Assembly (NCBI GenBank): GCA_025517425.1
Contig: JAOPJY010000002.1
Location: 248,001 to 312,000, forward strand
Source of the DNA: Halobacteria archaeon AArc-dxtr1
GTDB taxonomy: Archaea > Halobacteriota > Halobacteria > Halobacteriales > Natrialbaceae
Length of the DNA stretch: 64,000 nt
Reading direction: 5' to 3'
The number at the start of each line of letters is the position of its first letter. Within the stretch, counting starts at the first letter, position 1. The translations under genes and the position numbers were made by a program. A model generated the notes under the pieces. That model saw only the letters and a program-made list of their open reading frames with translations. It did not search any database and was not told the DNA's origin. Of this stretch, positions 8,945 to 18,264 are shown in pieces.

Positions 8945-9643
8945 ATGAGCATGCGCGACGGACTACCGGAGAGGGAGCCGCTACCGACGTATCTCGCCCC
9001 GGTTCCGCAACGGATCGAGGACCTCGGCCTGCGGCTGGCGTGGCTCGTGGTTGCGATCAACCTCGTTGGCGCCGCCTTCGGCTTCTGGTGGTACGGCGCC
9101 CAGCTCGGCCAGTTCGCCGACTCGCCGATGATGATGTGGCCCTGGGTACCCGACAGCCCGATGGCGACGCTGCTGGCCGCGCTTGCGATCGCCGCCTGGA
9201 AGCTGGGACGCGAACAGGCCTGGCTCACCGCGCTGGCCTTCTTCGGAAACATCATCCTCGGGTTGTGGACGCCCTATACGCTGCTCGCGTTCGCCGACGC
9301 CTACTCGGGTCTTCACCCCGCGATGTACCAGTTCCTCTTCTGGAGCCACCTCGCGATGGTCGTCCAGGCGCTGGTTCTCTACCGAATCTCCGACTTCCCC
9401 GTCTGGGGCGTCGCCGTCGCCCTCGCCTGGTACACCAGTAATCTGATCGTCGACTACTTCATCCCGGTCGCCGGAGACCTCCATCACACCGTGATCCCGG
9501 TCGACCGCGACGAGCCGATGTTTCTCGGCGCCGACGCACTCGGCGTGGTCGCCGCCGGAGAAGTGACGTTTACGCTGCTGGCGCTGTTTCTCGCCCTCGC
9601 GATACGCGTCAAAAAGTGCGAGTCGGTGATAGAAGAGGAGTGA
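8945..9643 (+). CDS. DUF1405 domain-containing membrane protein
   Basis: A 232-residue protein with about six to seven transmembrane helices. The sequence FGFWWYGAQLGQFADSP followed by MWPWVPDSPMATLLAAL, and later LWTPYTLLAFADAY, is characteristic of the DUF1405 family (YpjA in Bacillus). No function is established for the family. The start MSMRDGLPERE is used; an internal ATG six bases later would be equivalent. It is divergent from pdxS with about 150 bases between them. Confidence 0.85.
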   Translation: MSMRDGLPEREPLPTYLAPVPQRIEDLGLRLAWLVVAINLVGAAFGFWWYGAQLGQFADSPMMMWPWVPDSPMATLLAALAIAAWKLGREQAWLTALAFFGNIILGLWTPYTLLAFADAYSGLHPAMYQFLFWSHLAMVVQALVLYRISDFPVWGVAVALAWYTSNLIVDYFIPVAGDLHHTVIPVDRDEPMFLGADALGVVAAGEVTFTLLALFLALAIRVKKCESVIEEE

Positions 9644-9805
9644 GAGAGACGACACACGACTCTCGCAGCCGGTCTGGTTGTACGTCCGCCACAAACTCTT
9701 CGCTCTACGCGGTCGCTGGGGACGAACGAGACCACACACCGCCACATAGCAAACAGAGCGAAGCGACTCTGTCGAAGTCCGCTTCTGTCGGTTCGGTTTT
9801 CGTTC

Positions 9806-10054
9806 TCACTCGACGGATTCGAGAAACGTCTCTAACGTGTCTGTGAGCGCATCGATTTGCTCCCCATCCTCACTGGCGGAGTACCGGACGATGTAGACGT
9901 CTTTTTCGTTTGCTTCACGAGTTGTATCGACGCTGTTGACGCCTTTCCAAATTCCAGTCACCTCGACGAGCCCGTATGTCTCGTGCTCGTACGTCTCCCC
10001 GCGTTCGATTACGCTGTCAGCGCCAGAACTGGGGAGCTCACCCGAATCACCCAT
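9806..10054 (-). CDS. Small acidic hypothetical protein
   Basis: An 82-residue protein starting MGDSGELPSSGADSVIERG. It is acidic and has a plausible beta-rich core (HETYGLVEVTGIWKGVNSV, then KDVYIVRYSA) and a C-terminal helix (IDALTDTLETFLESVE). The composition is typical of real haloarchaeal proteins, which supports coding. I do not recognise the family. It stands alone between DUF1405 and valS; the 160 bases on its 3' side contain only a short hairpin-like CAGAG...CTCTG at about 9760-9775. Confidence 0.65.
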   Translation of the reverse strand: MGDSGELPSSGADSVIERGETYEHETYGLVEVTGIWKGVNSVDTTREANEKDVYIVRYSASEDGEQIDALTDTLETFLESVE

Positions 10055-10161
10055 TAGTGCTCTGAGAGAGATGTTCTACGACTACTCGTCCGCGTGCAGC
10101 CACTGTAACGGTGAATTCGTCGAACGAAAAGCTGATCGTACATCGATTAGCCGCGTTCGAG

Positions 10162-12933
10162 CTAGAGATCTGGTTGTCGAGTGGTGACGACAATGACCGC
10201 AGAGTCCGTCTCTACCATCTCACCCTCGCCGGAGTAGGTCCGCTCGAACGAGATCTCGAACAGGTCACCCTCGAGTTCCTCGCCGGCCACCCGAAGTACG
10301 TCTGCATCGTCGTCTCGCGGCTCATCGCCGCTCGAATTCTCCGCGGAGCGTTGCTCCGCGCTTACGATCTCGAACTCGCCGTTCTCGATCCCGGCGTCGA
10401 TCTCGCCGACCTTAGCGCCGTACTTCGGTCCGAGCGTCGAGTAATCGAGGTCGATCGAGGCGATCTCGGTCGTGACCTCCGGCTCTTCGTCGAGTACCTC
10501 GAGCTCCCGGACGTGCATCACGTTCTGGATGGCGTCCTCGAAGCCGACGACCGAACCGTACACCGAAACCGAGTCGAGCTTCTCGTTCAGTGGGAGCTGA
10601 TTCTCGCTTTTGTACCGTCGGAGTGCAGAGATAACCTCCATCGCCGTCTCGCCGGCTTCGAGGTCGGCGTCGTAGCCCTGTGGAGCTGGCCAGTCGCGGG
10701 TGTGGATGCTGGTCTCGTCGAGGGAGCCCCCATCACCGTCGTACACCGCCTGCCAGATCTCCTCGGTGACGTGGGGCAGGAACGGCGCCCAGAGCTGGAG
10801 GAAGGTTCGGTGGGCAGTTCGTAACGCGTACTGCGTCGAGGGGTTGTCCTCCCGGCCCTTCGCGATCTCCAAGTAGTCGTCACAGAACGTATTCCAGAAG
10901 AACGTTCGCAGGCGGTCGCGGGCCTTCGCGAACTCGTAGGCCTCGAACTGGGTCGTCAGCTGCTCGACGGCGTCGTCGAGTTCCGCGAGCAGCCAGCGGT
11001 CGATCGGCTCCAATTCGTCTGGTTCCTCGGGCTCTTCGGGTGCGAGTGTGTCGACGAGCTTCGACGCGTTCCAGAGCTTCCGAAGCAGCTTCTCGCCCGC
11101 CCGAAGGTCTTTTTCCTGATACGGGAAGTCGTCGCCAACGGCGGCGCTTGCTGCCCAGAAGCGGACGGCGTCGACGGGGTAGTCTGCGAGCACCTCGTCG
11201 GGAGCGACGACGTTGCCCTTCGACTTCGACATCTTCTCTCTGTTCTCGTCTAAGACGTGGCCGTTGATCAGCGTCGCGTCGAACGGCACCTCGCCGGTGT
11301 GCTCGTAGCACTTGACGATCGTGTGAAACAGCCAGAAGGAGATGATGTCGTGGCCCTGCGGTCGCAGATCGAACGGGTAGAGTTCGGGGTTGGCCATCGT
11401 AAACCCACCCTCGCCGCCGTCGGCGTCGGGATCCCAGTCCCAGCCAGCGTTGATGAGGGGCGTGAGCGAAGAGGTCGCCCAGGTGTCGAAGACGTCCTCC
11501 TCGGCCTCGAAGGCGTCCGTCCCCTCGTTGCCACACTCGGGACAGGCGTCAACCGGTGGCTCGTCCGAGAGGGGATCGACTGGCAGGTCCGCCTTCTCGG
11601 CGACGATCTCGTGGTCACACTCCGTACAGTACCAGACCGGGAACGGAATCCCCGAGTCGCGCTGGCGGGAGATGAGCCAGTCCCACTCCAGGCCCTCGAT
11701 CCAGTGGCGGTAGCGGGTAAACATCTTTTCGGGGTACCAGTCCATCTCCTGGCCCGCCTCGAGGTACTCCTCTTTGTGATCGAGAATCTCGACGTACCAC
11801 TGCTTGGAGACGCGGTACTCGACGGGGGTATCACAGCGCTCGTGGACGCCGACGGCGTGGACGTGGTCGCGTCGGTCGCGGAGAGAGCCCTCGTCGTCTA
11901 AGTCCTCGACGATCGCCTCGCGGGCCTCCTCCGTCGAAAGCCCCTCGTAGTCGCCGGCGAGGTCGGTCATCGTCGCAGTTTCGTCGATCGCAACCCGAAG
12001 CGGCAGGTCGTGGGCCTGGTACCACTCGATGTCGTTCTGGTCACCGAACGTACAGCACATCACGATCCCGGACCCGGTTTCCATGTCGACGCGATCGTCT
12101 GCGATGATCGGGACTTCGTGGCCGAAGATTGGAATACGGGCGGTCTCGCCGACTAAGTCCTGGGTATCCTCGTCGTCGGGGTGGACGAAGACGGAGACGC
12201 AGGCCGGAATGAGTTCGGGTCGCGTGGTGGAGATGACGAACTCCTCGCGGTCCGCGCCATCGGAGGCCACCTCGAACGCGATGTCGTTGAAGTGTGAGTG
12301 GCGCTCGTCGTCTTCGGTCTCGACCTGCGAGATCGCCGTCTCGCACTCGGGACACCAGATCGCGGGGGCCTTCTTGCGATACTCGCGCCCTTTCTCATAG
12401 AGGTCGATAAAGGAAAGCTGGGAGATGCGCTGGACGCGGGGCTCGATCGTCTTGTAGGTGTGATTCCAGTCGATCGAGGTGCCGAGTGCCTGCATCTTCT
12501 CCGTGAATTCGGCCTCGTACTCCGAACAAACCTCTCGACAGAGCTGCTGGAACTCGCGGCGTTCGTAGTCCTGGTGGCGGATATCGAGTTCCTCCTCGGT
12601 CAGGCGCTCGGAGGCGATTCCGTTGTCGTCGTAGCCGAAGGGGAAGAGGACGTCGCCGTCTGCCATCCGCTGGAAGCGGGCCGCGAAGTCCTGCAGCGTC
12701 GAGCCGTAGAGGTGGCCCATGTGCAGGCTCCCCGAGACGGTTGGCGGTGGCGTGTCGATCGCGTAGGTCGTGTTCGGATCCTGGCCCGGATCGCCGTCGT
12801 AGGCGTAGGTCTCGGATTCGACCCAGCGTCGCTGCCAGCGCGCCTCGACCGTCTCTGGCTCGTAGCCACCCTCGAGGGAGGGGGCGCCGAGCTCGGCCTC
12901 GTCACCCTCCGACTCGGGTGTCTCCGTGCTCAT
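10162..12933 (-). CDS. valS: Valine--tRNA ligase
   Basis: A 923-residue class Ia aminoacyl-tRNA synthetase that charges tRNA-Val. The HIGH motif appears as HMGH in PPTVSGSLHMGHLYG, the KMSKS loop as REKMSKSKGNVVAP, and the editing domain and zinc-like CPEC/CTEC/CPEC clusters lie between them, as in archaeal ValS. The anticodon-binding domain follows. Start MSTETPESEGDE at 12933 is chosen; the frame is open to 13047 but the extra residues are basic and Pro-rich, unlike the protein. Near the C-terminus an unusual short insert (SAEQRSAENSSGDEP) coincides with a perfect DNA hairpin at 10342-10360. Confidence 0.97.
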   Translation of the reverse strand: MSTETPESEGDEAELGAPSLEGGYEPETVEARWQRRWVESETYAYDGDPGQDPNTTYAIDTPPPTVSGSLHMGHLYGSTLQDFAARFQRMADGDVLFPFGYDDNGIASERLTEEELDIRHQDYERREFQQLCREVCSEYEAEFTEKMQALGTSIDWNHTYKTIEPRVQRISQLSFIDLYEKGREYRKKAPAIWCPECETAISQVETEDDERHSHFNDIAFEVASDGADREEFVISTTRPELIPACVSVFVHPDDEDTQDLVGETARIPIFGHEVPIIADDRVDMETGSGIVMCCTFGDQNDIEWYQAHDLPLRVAIDETATMTDLAGDYEGLSTEEAREAIVEDLDDEGSLRDRRDHVHAVGVHERCDTPVEYRVSKQWYVEILDHKEEYLEAGQEMDWYPEKMFTRYRHWIEGLEWDWLISRQRDSGIPFPVWYCTECDHEIVAEKADLPVDPLSDEPPVDACPECGNEGTDAFEAEEDVFDTWATSSLTPLINAGWDWDPDADGGEGGFTMANPELYPFDLRPQGHDIISFWLFHTIVKCYEHTGEVPFDATLINGHVLDENREKMSKSKGNVVAPDEVLADYPVDAVRFWAASAAVGDDFPYQEKDLRAGEKLLRKLWNASKLVDTLAPEEPEEPDELEPIDRWLLAELDDAVEQLTTQFEAYEFAKARDRLRTFFWNTFCDDYLEIAKGREDNPSTQYALRTAHRTFLQLWAPFLPHVTEEIWQAVYDGDGGSLDETSIHTRDWPAPQGYDADLEAGETAMEVISALRRYKSENQLPLNEKLDSVSVYGSVVGFEDAIQNVMHVRELEVLDEEPEVTTEIASIDLDYSTLGPKYGAKVGEIDAGIENGEFEIVSAEQRSAENSSGDEPRDDDADVLRVAGEELEGDLFEISFERTYSGEGEMVETDSAVIVVTTRQPDL
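10342..10360. repeat. Perfect 8-bp hairpin inside the valS 3' coding region
   Basis: The arms CGCGGAGC and GCTCCGCG are exact reverse complements separated by GTT. It lies in the valS segment coding for a low-conservation acidic insert near the C-terminus. Its dyad form inside a tolerant linker is what a small palindromic insertion could look like, but one copy alone does not prove that. Confidence 0.5.
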
Positions 12934-13105
12934 GCTCTCACCGCCCGTCGCGGGCGTCGCCGGTGTGTCATCCGTGGGTGCGGGTCGGTGTCGTCCATAG
13001 CTGAAAGGGCTCCGTTGTTCGCTGAATGCGGGTCGGCGACAATACATCCGTCGAAAGCTGGCGGGTTCGGGGTCCGGCGTGGTCGAGCGATCGACCGAAT
13101 CCCCG

Positions 13106-13750
13106 TTACCCGGACGCCCCCATCTCGATGACTGCTCGCGAGTCGCTCTCCCTCGTGAGCTCGCCGTCCAGATACGTCGCCAGCCGCTCTAAGAACGCTG
13201 GATCGGCGTCGCGGTCGGTGACGGTGAGCAGTTCGATTCGGTCGCACTCGGCGACGGCTGTCTCCCCGCGCATGATGACCGAGAACAGCTCTCTGGGGGT
13301 GATCGGCTCGCCTTCGCGCAGCCGGGTGGTGGTTCCCGCGAGCGTCGACTCGACTGTCCGACTCACATCGAAGTCGACGTCGACGGAGACGGTCGCGTCG
13401 CGGGTCGTCGCCGCGAGATACTCCTCCGCGCTCGCGACGCCGGGTTCGAGGACGTCCTCGAAGTCGACGCCGTACCGTGCGAGCCCGAGATAGACGAACG
13501 CGACCGTCGCCCGCAGCCCATCGAGAACGGCGTCGTCGGTCAGCGTGGCCTCGAACACTTGCTTGCGGTCTTTCTCGGGTAGCGTGTGCAAGAGCAGGTC
13601 GAAGTCGAGCACGGCGGCACGAATTCGGCGCCTGATGCGCGCCTCGGCGTTTCGGGCCGACTGGTCGTGGGACATCTCGCGTTCGCCGAGCAGGTAGGCC
13701 CGGTCGGCGGGACTCAACACGCCTCGTTCGCGGTCGATTTCAGCGTCCAT
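13106..13750 (-). CDS. Conserved haloarchaeal hypothetical protein
   Basis: A 214-residue acidic soluble protein beginning MDAEIDRERGVLSPADRAYL. The N-terminal block, ending in GEREMSHDQSARNAEARIR, resembles that of many unnamed haloarchaeal proteins that start with ...RGVLTPADRAYL. The middle is helical (AAVLDFDLLLHTLPEKDR, then LGLARYGVDFEDVLE). No enzyme motif or membrane segment is visible. It is divergent from the MMPL exporter at 13887, sharing a 136-base AT-containing region, so coregulation is possible but not shown. Confidence 0.75.
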   Translation of the reverse strand: MDAEIDRERGVLSPADRAYLLGEREMSHDQSARNAEARIRRRIRAAVLDFDLLLHTLPEKDRKQVFEATLTDDAVLDGLRATVAFVYLGLARYGVDFEDVLEPGVASAEEYLAATTRDATVSVDVDFDVSRTVESTLAGTTTRLREGEPITPRELFSVIMRGETAVAECDRIELLTVTDRDADPAFLERLATYLDGELTRESDSRAVIEMGASG

Positions 13751-13762
13751 AATCGGTTTCCA

Positions 13763-13770
13763 ATTATACC
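13763..13770 (-). promoter_or_regulatory. TATA-like element in the 13750/13887 divergent promoter region
   Basis: Minus-strand GGTATAAT, preceded by AGTAT, lies in an AT-rich island between the divergent genes. It is somewhat close to the ATG at 13750 (about 17 bases), so the true box may extend upstream to about 13777. A second AT-rich element, aacgtatatcc near 13790, could serve the plus-strand gene. Confidence 0.45.
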
Positions 13771-13886
13771 ATACTGGGTTTGGCCGAACGTATATCCCTT
13801 GCTAGGGCCGAGTAGCCGGCAATGAGTCGGGTGATGAGTCGCAGGGCGAGGACGGGAAGCGGGGAACGAAGAGGGGGAGCAACAGG

Positions 13887-16544
13887 ATGAGTGGCGAGCT
13901 GTCGTCGCGGTACGCCGACTGGCTCGTCTCCCACAGTCGGGCCGTAATCGTCGCGGTACTCCTCATCACTGCCCTCGTCGCGGCGGGTGCGGCAGTCGGC
14001 GAGAGCGAGGACGGCGAGATCGGTCAGTTCGAAACGGATTCCGAAGAGACCGACGCACTCGAGGAGATCGAGGCGACCTACGACACCGACGACGGCGTGG
14101 TCGCCCAACTTGTGGTCCGTGACGAGGGTGGGGACGTACTCACCCACGAGTCGATGCTCGAGGGACTGTATCTTCAAGAAGAGATCCGGGAGGACGCGGC
14201 GCTGAACGCGACGCTCGAGGAGCCCGGAATCGTGGGACTGGAAAACGTCGTCGCGACGGGCGCAGTCTTCGAGGATCGGGCCGCCGAAGCGAACGGGCCG
14301 CCCGATACGAGCCAGCCGACGATCGGCGAACAGATCACCGCGCTCGAAGAGCGCTCTGATGAGGAGGTCGAGGCGCTGCTGGCGGACGTGTTAGATCCGG
14401 ACGGTGACGGTGTGGGCGGGGGCGAAGCGAGCCAGCAAGATTCCGCCGTCGACGCGGACCCCTACGAGTTCCTCCCGAGTGACTACGAGCCGGGCGAGAC
14501 TGACTCCGAGTCCCGCCTCATCCTCATCTTCCAGGCCGACGACAGCGGCGAGGACGAAGTGCCCCAAGCAGCCTACGACGCCCAGGTCGAGATCGACGGC
14601 CTCGTCGAGGAGCGCTTCGACGACGCGTTCGTCTTCGGGCAGGGAATCACCGACGAGGCCTCCTCGAACGCCGTCGGGGACAGCTTCGCGATCATCACGC
14701 CGGTCGCGCTCGTGCTCGTGCTTGGCGTTCTCGCGATCACCTACCGGGACGTGGTTGACGTCCTACTCGGCGTCTTCGGGATCGCCGTCGTGATGGGGTG
14801 GCTCGCAGGCCTGCTCGGCTGGCTGGAGATCCCGACGAGCCAGCTGTTGATCGCGGTCCCCTTCCTGCTGATCGGGCTCTCGATCGACTACTCGTTGCAC
14901 GTCGTGATGCGCTACCGGGAGGCCAGAGCCGGCGTGCTCGACGAATCCGGCGGAAAAAGCGGTGAGAGCGACGGAGGGTCGAGGGCCGGGGCGAGAGACA
15001 AACCCGGGGCGACGATGGGGCCGCGAGCCGGGATGCGACTCGGCCTCGCTGGCGTCGTTCTGGCACTCGGCGCGGCGACGGTTTCGACCGGCGTCGGCTT
15101 TCTCTCAAACGTCGTCAGTCCGCTGCCCGCGATTCAGGATTTCGCAATCCTTTCTGCAGGCGGAATCTTCGCGACGTTCGTCGCCTTCGGCGTGTTGGTG
15201 CCGGCGCTCAAAGTCGAGGTCGACGACCTGCTGGAGGACCGGTTCGACCGCAACCGGGCCAAACCACCGTTTGGCGTCGGGTCTGGTGTGGTAAACCGGG
15301 CACTCTCGCGGCTAGTCGGGCTGGCGCGCCGGGCCCCTGTGGCCGTAGTGCTCGTAGCACTACTGCTGGCGGCGGGTGGAGGATACGCGGCGACAGACAT
15401 CGACACGGAGTTCAACCAGGCCGATTTCCTTCCCCAGGACGCTCCAGAGTGGGCAAAATCGCTCCCCGGCCCGCTCGCAACCGGCACGTACACGGTGAGC
15501 GACGACGCCGCCTACCTGGGCGAGAACTTCGCCGAGCAGGGCGAGGGCTCACAAACGCAGGTGTTGATACGCGAGGGCGCGACCGATCCCGAGACGCTGA
15601 CGGCGATCGAGAGCGCCCGCGACGGCGTCGATCCGGACGGAACGATCACCTCCGGGCCCGCCGGGCCGGCAATCGAGGGTCCAGACAGGCTGATCGCCGA
15701 TCTCGCCGCCGAAAACGAGACGGTGGCCGCTGCGCTCGACGAGCGCGACACGTCCGAGAACGGACTGCCAGACGAGGACGTCGCCGGCCTCTACGACGTG
15801 CTCTTCGAGGCCGACGAAGAGCGAGCGAGCGAGGTGCTCCACCGAACAGATGATGGCGAGTACGAGAGCGTGCGGCTGCTCGTGACCGTCCAGGGCGACG
15901 CGAGCGCCCAGAGCGTCGCCGAGGACACCCGAGCGCTGGCCGAGGCGATCGAAGACGAGAGCGCAGCGGTCGCCGTCGCGACTGGCGGGCCGGTCACGAC
16001 CGCGGTCGTCCAGGACGCTCTCTTGGAGACGCTCGTTCAGGCGTTCGCGGTCACGCTCGTGGTCATCCTGACGTTCCTGACCGTGCTCTCGTGGGTTCGC
16101 CACCGGGCGCTCTCGCTGGGCGCCGTGACGCTCGCACCCGTGGTCGCGGCGCTCGCGTGGCTGCTCGGCGCGATGGCGCTTCTGGATCTCCCCTTTAACA
16201 GCGAGACGGCCGTCATCACGAGCCTCGCGATCGGTCTCGGTGTCGACTACAGCATCCACGTCTCCGAACGATTCGTCGCCGAGCGCGAGGTGCGTGACTC
16301 ACTGGGCGATGCCCTCGCCGCGACGGTGACCGGAACCGGCGGGGCGCTGCTCGGGAGCGCACTGACGACGGCGGCCGGCTTCGGAGTGCTGGCACTCGCA
16401 CTCGCACCGCCGTTGCAGCGGTTCGGTCTCGTGACGGGGCTGAGCATCATCTTCGCGTTCGTCGCCTGCGTCACGGTCCTGCCGTGTCTGCTCGTCCTCC
16501 GCGAGCGCGTGATCGCCCGGTTCGGGACCGGGGAGGGCCGCTAA
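13887..16544 (+). CDS. MMPL/RND superfamily exporter
   Basis: An 885-residue membrane protein with the duplicated RND/MMPL plan: helix 1 near residues 12-32, a large extracytoplasmic domain (about 35-270), a helix bundle (about 270-450) holding a sterol-sensing-type block IGLSIDYSLHVVMRYREA, then a second copy with its loop (about 485-710) and a second bundle containing LAIGLGVDYSIHVSERF. The paired GL(S/G).DY.(L/I)H motifs are the family hallmark; the Asp residues likely carry protons. The first extracytoplasmic domain holds a DPDGDGVGGGE stretch resembling a calcium-binding loop. A Gly/Ser-rich linker (about 355-375) is haloarchaeal in style. Substrate may be lipid-like, by analogy only. 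Confidence 0.9.
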   Translation: MSGELSSRYADWLVSHSRAVIVAVLLITALVAAGAAVGESEDGEIGQFETDSEETDALEEIEATYDTDDGVVAQLVVRDEGGDVLTHESMLEGLYLQEEIREDAALNATLEEPGIVGLENVVATGAVFEDRAAEANGPPDTSQPTIGEQITALEERSDEEVEALLADVLDPDGDGVGGGEASQQDSAVDADPYEFLPSDYEPGETDSESRLILIFQADDSGEDEVPQAAYDAQVEIDGLVEERFDDAFVFGQGITDEASSNAVGDSFAIITPVALVLVLGVLAITYRDVVDVLLGVFGIAVVMGWLAGLLGWLEIPTSQLLIAVPFLLIGLSIDYSLHVVMRYREARAGVLDESGGKSGESDGGSRAGARDKPGATMGPRAGMRLGLAGVVLALGAATVSTGVGFLSNVVSPLPAIQDFAILSAGGIFATFVAFGVLVPALKVEVDDLLEDRFDRNRAKPPFGVGSGVVNRALSRLVGLARRAPVAVVLVALLLAAGGGYAATDIDTEFNQADFLPQDAPEWAKSLPGPLATGTYTVSDDAAYLGENFAEQGEGSQTQVLIREGATDPETLTAIESARDGVDPDGTITSGPAGPAIEGPDRLIADLAAENETVAAALDERDTSENGLPDEDVAGLYDVLFEADEERASEVLHRTDDGEYESVRLLVTVQGDASAQSVAEDTRALAEAIEDESAAVAVATGGPVTTAVVQDALLETLVQAFAVTLVVILTFLTVLSWVRHRALSLGAVTLAPVVAALAWLLGAMALLDLPFNSETAVITSLAIGLGVDYSIHVSERFVAEREVRDSLGDALAATVTGTGGALLGSALTTAAGFGVLALALAPPLQRFGLVTGLSIIFAFVACVTVLPCLLVLRERVIARFGTGEGR

Positions 16545-16642
16545 CGACCGAGTTCGGTCCCGATATAAAAATTACGGGGATCGGCTGGGCGGTCGACAGT
16601 CGGGCCTCCGTATTAACGTGGGTCCTGTCCGTACACCGGCGT

Positions 16643-17479
16643 ATGCACCAGCACACGACGCGCCGAACATTCCTCGGCGGCCTCGCTGCGGCGGGGAGCG
16701 CGGCGCTTGCCGGCTGCAGCGGGGCGACGCCGTTCGTCGGCCAGCAGCTCTCGGAGACCGAAACCGTCGCGCCGGAGGGGGCTGAATCGATCGCGATCAC
16801 GGGTGACGTCGGGGACGTTTCGGTGAGAACGAGCGACCGGGACGACGTCGACCTGGATCTCGAAAAGCAGTCGAGTTCGATCCGGACGGATCTGGACGAC
16901 CTGGTCCTCCGGACCGAGGCAGACGGTGAGAATCTGGCACTTCGATCGGAGTACGAGGGAAGCGTGGGATGGTTCGAGAGCCGCCCCTCGATGAGCATCA
17001 ACGCGGAGATTCCCGGGGAGCTTGCGGTGTCGGAGATCGAGACCGACGTCGGCCGCGTCACCGTTAGGGACGTCGCCGGCGATCTCTCGGTTCGGGCGAC
17101 GACCGGCCGGGTCGACGTCGACGGCGTCGACGGCGCGGTGGAAGCGCAGACGACGACCGGCCGGGTGACGGTTCGCGACATGGAGGCGCTGGGGGACGTC
17201 CGGACAACGACAGGCCGGATCGAAGTCGACGTGCCCGCAATCGACGGCGAAACGACGATCCGAGCCACGACGGGGCGAATCGAAGCCGCGATCAGCTCGG
17301 ACGTGAACGCGGAGATTCGCGCGAGTACGACCACCGGGCGCATCGACACCGACGACCTAGCGATGAGTGGCGCGAATCGGACCGACGGCCAGGTGACAGG
17401 CACTCTCGGCGAGGGTGGGCCGACGCTGCGATTCGAGACGACGACCGGGCGGATCACGCTGACGACACTTTCCGAGTAG
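16643..17479 (+). CDS. DUF4097-like Tat lipoprotein with TTGR beta repeats
   Basis: A 278-residue exported protein. The N-terminus has a twin-arginine signal (TTRRTFLGGLAAAGS) ending in lipobox LAGC, so it is likely a lipid-anchored surface protein exported folded by Tat. The mature part consists of repeated short beta segments of the form (A/E)TTTGR(I/V)-x-V/A-D, with at least six TTGR copies between about residue 150 and the end. This matches the DUF4097 beta-strand repeat (adhesin-like right-handed helix) family. ATG 16643 is chosen because it gives the signal peptide; the frame is open upstream to 16484 inside the MMPL gene. Confidence 0.85.
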   Translation: MHQHTTRRTFLGGLAAAGSAALAGCSGATPFVGQQLSETETVAPEGAESIAITGDVGDVSVRTSDRDDVDLDLEKQSSSIRTDLDDLVLRTEADGENLALRSEYEGSVGWFESRPSMSINAEIPGELAVSEIETDVGRVTVRDVAGDLSVRATTGRVDVDGVDGAVEAQTTTGRVTVRDMEALGDVRTTTGRIEVDVPAIDGETTIRATTGRIEAAISSDVNAEIRASTTTGRIDTDDLAMSGANRTDGQVTGTLGEGGPTLRFETTTGRITLTTLSE

Positions 17480-17492
17480 CGGTCAATCGTCG

Positions 17493-18005
17493 CTATCGAA
17501 GCAGGAACGCTCCTGAAGTCACGTTCTCGACGGCCCCGAAGAAGTGCAGGAAGTCGACGCCGACCCAGTTGGCGAGTCCCAGCAGTATTACGAGGGCGAC
17601 GAGTGTGGCAATGAGTCCGTCTCGTTGTAATTTCTCGTGGCGTCCGAGGTCAGCGCTGCTTCGGTACGGCAACGACAGGAACCGAAGCAGACCGGTCGTG
17701 GTCGCGTCCGGATCTACACGCCGGAGGCGACGAGCCGTCCAGAGCGCCCAGCAGCCGTACCCGATTAACGAGCCGACGAGTAAAAGCACGGAGATCCCAA
17801 GCAGTGCCACGAGGGCACCGAGAACGAGCGTTCCGGTCCATCCCAGGGAGACATCACCAATCACCAGCGCAATACTAAGGAGGACGACAGCGAGTGTCGG
17901 AGTGGAGAGGCCGGAGACGACGAAGAGGCGACGAAAGCGGTTGCCAAGCGTCCCCTCCGTCACCGGCCGTGCCGAGGACGTCTCAGTGCGAGCTGACTCG
18001 TCCAT
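17493..18005 (-). CDS. Hypothetical membrane protein
   Basis: A 170-residue protein with start MDESARTETSSARPVTEG and three hydrophobic segments (about 38-58, 62-85, 133-160). The N-terminal 25 residues are polar and the region between segments 2 and 3 is Arg-rich (TARRLRRVDPDATTTG), implying a cytosolic loop. I do not recognise the family. An upstream in-frame ATG (MGVRSKHTMDES) is possible. It converges with the DUF4097-like lipoprotein; a functional link is not evident. Confidence 0.7.
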   Translation of the reverse strand: MDESARTETSSARPVTEGTLGNRFRRLFVVSGLSTPTLAVVLLSIALVIGDVSLGWTGTLVLGALVALLGISVLLLVGSLIGYGCWALWTARRLRRVDPDATTTGLLRFLSLPYRSSADLGRHEKLQRDGLIATLVALVILLGLANWVGVDFLHFFGAVENVTSGAFLLR

Positions 18006-18034
18006 AGTGTGTTTCGAACGTACACCCATCCCCA

Positions 18035-18187
18035 TTAAACTGCGTGACACAGCCGTGAATCGGCAGTAGCGGCGACGGCGCGTCCGAGCGTATCGATTTG
18101 GGAGGGGGCGACGTGGTCTCCGTAGAACGCGAGCGCGGCGAGCAAACTCACAGCCAGCGAGAGGGTGACGACGAGTTCCACGAACAC
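18035..18187 (-). CDS. Possible small single-span membrane protein
   Basis: A frame starting at GTG 18187 or 18181 gives about 50 residues with one strongly hydrophobic segment (ELVVTLSLAVSLLAALAFYG) followed by a short polar tail. It sits directly downstream of the DUF7521-type gene at 18265-18597 on the same strand, in a 259-base stretch otherwise without a gene. No ATG start exists. It could be a real microprotein or the eroded 3' end of another membrane gene; the evidence is only the hydrophobic pattern. Confidence 0.25.
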   Translation of the reverse strand: MFVELVVTLSLAVSLLAALAFYGDHVAPSQIDTLGRAVAATADSRLCHAV

Positions 18188-18264
18188 CGAAACCGGGATC
18201 GCGGCCTGTCGACTGACCCACTCGGCTAAATCCTTACGTGAAGATCGAGATCGAGCGACGTCGG

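Noticed and set aside
12934-13047. N-terminal extension of ValS
   Set aside because: The extra residues are basic and Pro-rich and do not resemble synthetase sequence; ATG 12933 fits the acidic N-terminus of the family.
18187-18264. Frameshift joining the second DUF7521 gene to the hydrophobic frame downstream
   Set aside because: The DUF7521 protein already has its full three helices and stop, so a fusion is not needed; the downstream frame is listed separately with low confidence.
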